Source: an uncultured Prevotellaceae bacterium
GTDB lineage: Bacteria; Bacteroidota; Bacteroidia; Bacteroidales; Bacteroidaceae
NCBI GenBank assembly: GCA_945833925.1
Contig: CAMAFX010000006.1
Coordinates: forward strand, 1 to 56,456
Direction: 5' to 3'
Length of the DNA: 56,456 bases
Under the pieces are notes generated by a model that worked only from the letters and a program-made list of their open reading frames with translations, ran no database searches and was not told where the DNA came from. Position 1 is the first letter of the stretch; every line of letters starts with the position of its first letter. This document shows, piece after piece, positions 51,937-56,456 of this stretch. A program made the translations under genes and the position numbers.

Positions 51937-54483
51937 TTACTTTCTAAGTATGCTTATGAGAGCCACTACAACGCTTGCCAGCGACGAACCACCGGTGGCT
52001 ATTGCCATAATTTCGCTGGTAGTCATACCCTTCTTGTTCTCCTTTGTCGGTATGACAATCTCACATCCGGGTTCTATCTCCTTAGCCTTGCGTCGCTTTA
52101 TCTTCTCTACCGAACCGTTCATGTAGATGGCATATACACCGCCCTTCTTTGCCTTGTTGCCAAAGCCTCCGGCATGGCGTATGTAGTAGTTTGCGCTCTT
52201 TCCCTTTTCGTAGTTCATCGAAATGGGGTAGGTCACCTCACCGCTCACCTTGACGGTGTTGCTGAACTGTGGCACAATGAGCTCGTCACCTTCGCGCAGC
52301 ACAATGTCGTCGGTGCAGCCTGGGTTCTTGATAGCCTTGTCGAGATTCACGGCAACGGGGTACGTGTTGCCCATGTTCATCTTCATCTCCAGCAGTGAGT
52401 CTGCCTGTGCCAGATTGTAGTTCTTGTCTGCCTGCATAGCCTCTTCGTACATCTGTATCTGGGCTGCACGCAGCGCGTTGTTTCGCTGTACCTTCTCCTC
52501 CTCGGTCATCTTTCTGTTCAGTCGGGCTCCCTTGGCATATGCCAGATAACTGAGTCCGCCGGCAGCCTGTATCAGGTCGCTCAGCTTGTAGTTCTTTGTA
52601 GCCATTGCATATTCGCCCTCGAAGTTTACCTGACCTCGTATGGTCACGACCTGTTGGGTGTTGTAGACAGGGCTCTTTCTGACAACCACCTCGTCGAATG
52701 GCATCAGTGTGAAGTCTGTGTCACCCTTGCGCAGTCCGTCGTTGAGCGAGAACGAGAACACCTCGGAGTTCTTGTTTGTGTTTTCTGTTGCTGCTGAGTC
52801 CTTGATGCGACGGAACACGTCTACCTTTGCCATCGACGCAGCTTCGGTCAGTCCGCCTGCCATCAGCACGAGGTCCTCTATCGTGGTGTTGTCGGCATAC
52901 TGGTATGTGCCGGGGTATATCACCTCACCGCTTATCTTGAGTGTGCGTTCGCCCTTCATGTCCGTGGTGCTTGGTATGAAGAGTACGTCATTCTTCTTCA
53001 GAGGAATGTCGGCTGCGTTACCGGCAATGATGCCTTCCAGGTCCACTGTCACCATCTCGAGTGTCAAGTCATCCTTCGTTCTGTGCATCACGGCACGTGT
53101 CTTGTAGGCATCCTCGCTCAGTCCCTCGGCAGCTGCAATCAGTTCGCGCACAGTCTGTATGTTGCCACCCAGCTGGAACTTGCCGGCGTGCTTTACGGCA
53201 CCGCGCACCTCAACCATATTGCTGAATCGTGCTATTACACTGTCTACGTAGAGCGAGTCCCGGTCCTTGACGATGAACGCTCCCATCTGGAACTCGTCGA
53301 TGGTGTGCATCGAATACTCCTCGCCCGAACGGCGTGTCAGTCTGACGTTCTTGGTGTATGCGTCGCCAGTGAAACCTCCGGCATAGGTGAGGAGCTGCTT
53401 CACGTTTTCGGTCGACTTCATCTCGTACCACATAGGTCGCTTTATCTTACCCCTCACGTTTACCAGGCAGTCGTAGGCTCCGACACGTATGATGTCGTTG
53501 TCCTGCAGACGTATGTCGCCGGCTGCGTTGCCGTTTATCAAGTAGTCATATACGTCGATGACTGCAATCTGTCTGCCGTTGCGGTACACCTGTATGTTAC
53601 GCAGTGTACCTATCTCGTTGATGCCTCCTGCAGCATAGAGTGCGTTGAAAGCACTCGACAGGCTCGACAGGGTGTATGTGCCTGGCACCTGTACTTCGCC
53701 GACCACCTGTACGGTGATGCTGCGTGTCTCGCCCACCGAGAGTGAGATGTTGCATCCGCTATAGTACTGTCCGAGTCTGTTCTTCAGTGTGTTGGTTGCC
53801 TGAGTCACGGTCAGTCCTGCCAGCTTGATTGGACCTACTCCCTCGATGACCACGGTGCCGTCGGGCGAGATGACTCCGTTGAAAGTCTGCTGGCTGGCGC
53901 CCCACACGTCGATGATGACGTTGTCCCCGGCGCCCAGTCTGTAGTTGGCAGGGGTTGCCATGTTCTGGTTAGGCTCGAAGGTGAGGTTCTGGTTGTTGAA
54001 TATGTTGCGTCCGAATACCTCGCTCTCGTCTCTGAGCAGATTCTGGTAGTAGATGACAGAATCAAGGTCGAGGAATCCCATCTCGTTGCCCAGCTGCTCG
54101 CGTCTGTCCTTTCGGCTCAGGCTTCCCTTCTCGTCCAATTCACGCTGCGAACGGACCATATAGCCGTTCTTCTGACGGTTCAGGTCTTCTGCCTTCTCCC
54201 TGCTGGTACGCAGTCTGTTTGCAGACTGGTTTGCTTCCTCGCCAGTAAGGCTTACGGCGCCCATCTGTCTCTGCTCTGCCTCGTATTTCTTCCTTATCTT
54301 TCTCAGCTGGTCGGGTGTTGCACCCTTCTGCATCAGTTTTGTTATGATAGTCTCCTGCTTGGTTCCCTTAGCCTGTTCCTTCTTCACGAAACTGACTATC
54401 TGGTCTTCGGATATTGTCTGTGCTAAGGTACTTGTGGTTCCGATCATTGTCATCGCCACCAAGAGTATGAGTATTTTTTTCAT
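51937..54483 (-). CDS. Wza-type polysaccharide export protein with multiple SLBB domains
   Basis: 848 residues from ATG at 54481-54483 with signal peptide ILILLVAMTMIGTTSTLAQ and no lipobox. N-terminal helical region (about 20-130), the export domain (NYRLGAGDNVIIDVWGASQQ, about 175-265), then about six SLBB-type repeats (VVGEVQVPGTYTLSSLSSAF, VRGKIKRPMWYEMKSTEN, VRGAVKHAGKFQLGGN, ISGEVIYPGTYQYADN, IRGQVNFEGEYAM, VSGEVTYPISMNYEKG) and a hydrophobic end (IMAIATGGSSLASVVVALIS) that may be the outer-membrane helix. It should form the exit pore for the polysaccharide. Second gene of the operon, 7 bp after the sugar transferase stop. Confidence 0.88.
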   Translation of the reverse strand: MKKILILLVAMTMIGTTSTLAQTISEDQIVSFVKKEQAKGTKQETIITKLMQKGATPDQLRKIRKKYEAEQRQMGAVSLTGEEANQSANRLRTSREKAEDLNRQKNGYMVRSQRELDEKGSLSRKDRREQLGNEMGFLDLDSVIYYQNLLRDESEVFGRNIFNNQNLTFEPNQNMATPANYRLGAGDNVIIDVWGASQQTFNGVISPDGTVVIEGVGPIKLAGLTVTQATNTLKNRLGQYYSGCNISLSVGETRSITVQVVGEVQVPGTYTLSSLSSAFNALYAAGGINEIGTLRNIQVYRNGRQIAVIDVYDYLINGNAAGDIRLQDNDIIRVGAYDCLVNVRGKIKRPMWYEMKSTENVKQLLTYAGGFTGDAYTKNVRLTRRSGEEYSMHTIDEFQMGAFIVKDRDSLYVDSVIARFSNMVEVRGAVKHAGKFQLGGNIQTVRELIAAAEGLSEDAYKTRAVMHRTKDDLTLEMVTVDLEGIIAGNAADIPLKKNDVLFIPSTTDMKGERTLKISGEVIYPGTYQYADNTTIEDLVLMAGGLTEAASMAKVDVFRRIKDSAATENTNKNSEVFSFSLNDGLRKGDTDFTLMPFDEVVVRKSPVYNTQQVVTIRGQVNFEGEYAMATKNYKLSDLIQAAGGLSYLAYAKGARLNRKMTEEEKVQRNNALRAAQIQMYEEAMQADKNYNLAQADSLLEMKMNMGNTYPVAVNLDKAIKNPGCTDDIVLREGDELIVPQFSNTVKVSGEVTYPISMNYEKGKSANYYIRHAGGFGNKAKKGGVYAIYMNGSVEKIKRRKAKEIEPGCEIVIPTKENKKGMTTSEIMAIATGGSSLASVVVALISILRK

Positions 54484-54490
54484 GTTCTTT

Positions 54491-55135
54491 TTAGATCTTT
54501 TTGCCGTTTGCCAGAAGTCTGACGGTTGTGAAGATAATCTTGGCGTCATACCAGAGCGACCTCTTGCCGAGGTAGTCCAGGTCCATCTGGAGCCGGATGA
54601 GCATCTTTTCCATCGTGTCGGTGTATCCGTTGTAGATGGTTGCCATGGATGTAATGCCTGGTCTTATCTGGAAGAGCAGTTCGTAGTCGCTGTTCTCGCG
54701 CATTATCTTGTCGATGAAGTACTGTCGTTCCGGTCGGTAACCAACGAACGACATGTCGCCTACAAGTACGTTCCAAAGCTGGGGCAGCTCGTCGAGGTGG
54801 TGTTCGCGAAGGAACTTGCCTGCCGGTGTCAGTCTGTCGTCGTTAGTCTGTGCCAGCTGAGGTGTGTTCTCGTTCTCACTGTTCATCTTCATCGTGCGGA
54901 ATTTCAGTATGTTGAAAGGTTTTCCTCCCATGCCTATTCTCTCCTGTCGGAAGAGTACCGGACCGTCCTTCTGACGTTTCAGGATTATGTAAACGTAGAT
55001 AAATGCCGGTGAGAGGAGTAATAGTCCGATGCACGAGAAAAATATGTCGAAGGAGCGTTTCGTGGCTCGCTCCAACATGTTCATTCCGTCTTCTATCTTG
55101 CTTTCTTCTATGTCTATTGCCAATGTTTGTGCCAT
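54491..55135 (-). CDS. Undecaprenyl-phosphate hexose-1-phosphate transferase
   Basis: 214 residues from ATG at 55133-55135; an in-frame upstream Met adds 7 residues. Membrane hairpin near residue 30 (RSFDIFFSCIGLLLLSPAF), then GPVLFRQERIGMGGKPFNIL, KFRTMK and the catalytic dyad in HHLDELPQLWNVLVGDMSF, followed by GYRPERQ and IRPGITSMATI. It moves a sugar phosphate from UDP-sugar to undecaprenyl phosphate and starts repeat-unit assembly. First gene of the operon. It keeps the Asp-Glu pair that the homologue at 35953-36828 has lost. Confidence 0.92.
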   Translation of the reverse strand: MAQTLAIDIEESKIEDGMNMLERATKRSFDIFFSCIGLLLLSPAFIYVYIILKRQKDGPVLFRQERIGMGGKPFNILKFRTMKMNSENENTPQLAQTNDDRLTPAGKFLREHHLDELPQLWNVLVGDMSFVGYRPERQYFIDKIMRENSDYELLFQIRPGITSMATIYNGYTDTMEKMLIRLQMDLDYLGKRSLWYDAKIIFTTVRLLANGKKI

Positions 55136-55216
55136 TGTTCTCTGTCTGGTTTTCAAATTCTATAATGAATATAACGCCCTTTCTCGTGTTTTATTGTCTG
55201 TTTTGCTAAAATGTCG

Positions 55217-55224
55217 CAAAATTA
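55217..55224 (-). promoter_or_regulatory. Possible -7 box of the exopolysaccharide operon
   Basis: Minus strand TAATTTTG matches TAnnTTTG, 82 bp before the chosen ATG. No TTG at the usual distance upstream, so this is a weak call. Confidence 0.4.
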
Positions 55225-55313
55225 AATAAAAAAATCTATAAATCCTAATTTGTGTGAAAAGTATTGCCTTTTTAGCTTTCTTTCTCAAAATAATAAGAAC
55301 AAAAATATTAAAT

Positions 55314-55322
55314 GGGGGGGGG
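55314..55322. repeat. G9 homopolymer tract upstream of the exopolysaccharide operon
   Basis: Nine consecutive G (C9 on the transcribed strand) about 90 bp upstream of the possible promoter box and 180 bp before the sugar-transferase ATG. Such tracts are prone to slippage. It is followed by ATGCGCATTGCGC. Confidence 0.7.
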
Positions 55323-55324
55323 AG

Positions 55325-55926
55325 ATGCGCATTGCGCGAAGCGCCAATTCCATTTCTTCTGATTCGTTGCAAAATGTTGATATATGCATATCTTACATCT
55401 TTTAATTCTTGTTATTCTTTTACCTGGTTTTATACTCTGCTTCCTCACTTGCGTGGGCGTACGCGCACTCCCCATCCCCCCTCTTTCTTCTTTATCTATT
55501 TCTTCTTTTTGAATAGGGGAGTGGGGGAAATCTTTTTCTTCTTGTTCTTTTCTTCTTTATTACAATTATACCACCATTTTCTGAATTCGTACTGAAAAAA
55601 ATCATTGCCTTCTTTTGCTGTGTAAATACACATGTTCTTCGACGTGAAAAACGAACAATGAAAGATAATGGGAAAGCGTGTATTTATGTTTATGAATATG
55701 TGGATTTAAGTTGTGCTCAAAATTCTTCTATGTAATATAATTTCGCACTTAAAATTGTGCTTGGTCCAGCGCAAATCTATGCGAAAACAATAAATTAGTC
55801 AAGTTGAATAGAAGTTGATGAAGACGTTGAAGAGACGAGAAGTAGACAAAGAGGTGAGAGGGTCTTTGATGCTACGTGTTTGATTATTAGTACTTTGTGT
55901 TTCGCTGTAATTTGTGAAGGAGCATT
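55325..55926. other. Non-coding region with homopyrimidine tract and short inverted repeats
   Basis: No gene is supported. From about 55469 to 55510 the plus strand is almost entirely C and T; CACTCCCC (55466-55473) can pair with GGGGAGTG (55516-55523). A second T/C-rich block follows to about 55560. GCACTTAAAATTGTGC near 55746 is a short palindrome. The rest is AT-rich. Confidence 0.6.
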
Positions 55927-56042
55927 AAAAAAATCACGCTGCGTAATTCAAAAAATCACGGTGTGTGATTTTGAAAATCTCGGTGCGTGATTTAAAAAAT
56001 CTCGGTGCGTGATTTGCCCGATTCATGGTGCGTGATTTCTGC
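55927..56042. repeat. 22-bp palindromic tandem repeat array (copy 2)
   Basis: Five units of 21-23 bp of the form AAAATCTCGGTGCGTGATTT, with variants AAATCACGCTGCGTAATTC, AAATCACGGTGTGTGATTTT and ATTCATGGTGCGTGATTTC. Same family as the array at 6882-6978. It lies 120 bp from the IS remnant. A further hairpin, CGAATTTA (56087-56094) with TAAATTCG (56105-56112), follows. Confidence 0.75.
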
Positions 56043-56164
56043 GCCTCGCGCCAAGAGTTTTTTTTTGAAATTGCATTAAGTCGCAACGAATTTATGCGTG
56101 TAAAATAAATTCGCAACAATATTCCGTTTCCCCATCAGTATTGCTTATCATAAATCGATATGAC

Positions 56165-56338
56165 TCAGTTCAAGATAAAAGAGGAACTTATCTCGCTGTA
56201 CTGATAACCGAACGATGTGCATCGTAGTCCAAGAACTTTGTCGATTACCGGACCAACAAAACGGGGAAAATGCTCCATCACGTGAAATATTCCTCCGAAA
56301 GGAGTGATTTTCTCAGATTTTATGCTTATCTTTGCCAT
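56165..56338 (-). pseudogene. N-terminal remnant of an IS1380-type transposase
   Basis: 57 residues from ATG at 56336-56338 to a TGA at 56165-56167. The peptide opens MAKISIKSEKITPFGGIFHV and continues with IDKVLGLRCTSFGYQYSEI, the start of Bacteroidetes IS1380-family transposases (typically KSEKLTPFGGIF and LGLRCTxYGYQYSEI). Full proteins are over 400 residues; only the N-terminal part is present and the frame stops, so the element is dead. No inverted repeat end or target duplication could be identified. This recognition is from family knowledge, not a search. Confidence 0.7.
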
Positions 56339-56456
56339 GTCATTGATGATTTTTGCTTGTCTTGATTTGCAGCACTAAGGTAAGTGAAAAATCTGACATG
56401 GCAAAATCCTGAACTGCTCGGCTTTGCCGCTTGCCGCAAGCAAGAACTTTTTGTTG

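Noticed and set aside
55160..55320. Invertible promoter for the exopolysaccharide operon
   Set aside because: No pair of inverted repeats flanks the possible promoter box, and no recombinase gene is nearby.
56165..56456. Plus-strand gene at the right edge
   Set aside because: The plus strand has several stops; the minus strand reads as the transposase N-terminus instead.

Overview
The window is a chromosomal segment of a Bacteroidales bacterium, most likely Prevotella or a close relative. The evidence is lineage-typical families (DUF4831, DUF5103, DUF1460, DUF4886, Wzi-type capsule protein, 289-residue RpoD without region 1.1), promoters of the Bacteroidetes form TAnnTTTG with a TTG/TTTG element about 19-20 bp upstream, weak Shine-Dalgarno sites, and secreted proteins ending in a short tail with the pattern YDLxGRR..GIYIxNGKK. 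I saw no tRNA, rRNA operon, CRISPR array or intact mobile element; one truncated IS1380-like transposase start lies at the right edge.

Layout. 1-1000: end of a secreted protein, a 50-residue peptide with a YxxP leader-like motif, a strong terminator and a decayed C-terminal sorting domain. 1.05-10.8 kb: housekeeping genes (DUF4831, Nnr NAD(P)HX repair, hpt, adk, obgE, pgeF), then a minus-strand cell-wall operon (mtgA, DUF1460, DUF5103) and an OmpA-type lipoprotein. 11-19.4 kb: proS, an MFS-type membrane protein, a GH2 glycosidase convergent with a DUF2264 protein, and a methyltransferase. 19.6-25.5 kb: a minus-strand block with rpoD, a secreted hypothetical, an HPr-kinase-like protein, an S26-like peptidase, a PqqD-like protein and a TRIC channel, preceded by an HtrA protease and rnpB. 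25.6-32.3 kb: a 22-bp tandem repeat and two large secreted proteins. 32.4-35.8 kb: HAD hydrolase, RNase Y, ZapA and a coiled-coil partner, and a hypothetical.

35.9-55.2 kb is a surface-polysaccharide region. It holds two phosphoglycosyl transferase homologues (one lacking the catalytic Asp-Glu pair), a Wzi-type outer-membrane protein, glycosyltransferases of the GT2, GT4 and WbsX types, a beta-propeller protein, two hexapeptide acyltransferases, a Wzx flippase, a Wzy polymerase, a Wzz chain-length protein and a multi-SLBB Wza-type export protein. Two plus-strand genes (GH16 and a DUF4886 lipoprotein) sit inside it. Together these describe a Wzx/Wzy-dependent exopolysaccharide or capsule: lipid-linked initiation, assembly and acylation in the cytoplasm, flipping, polymerisation, export, with a GH16 enzyme possibly trimming the product. 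55.2-56.46 kb is non-coding with a G9 tract, a homopyrimidine stretch, a second array of 22-bp palindromic repeats and the IS remnant.

Most unusual points: the HprK-like/S26/PqqD cassette behind rpoD, which looks like a peptide-modification module with no precursor beside it; the small YxxP peptide elsewhere in the window; the phosphoglycosyl transferase homologue with Asn-Ser in place of Asp-Glu; and the 22-bp palindromic repeat family near both ends of the window.
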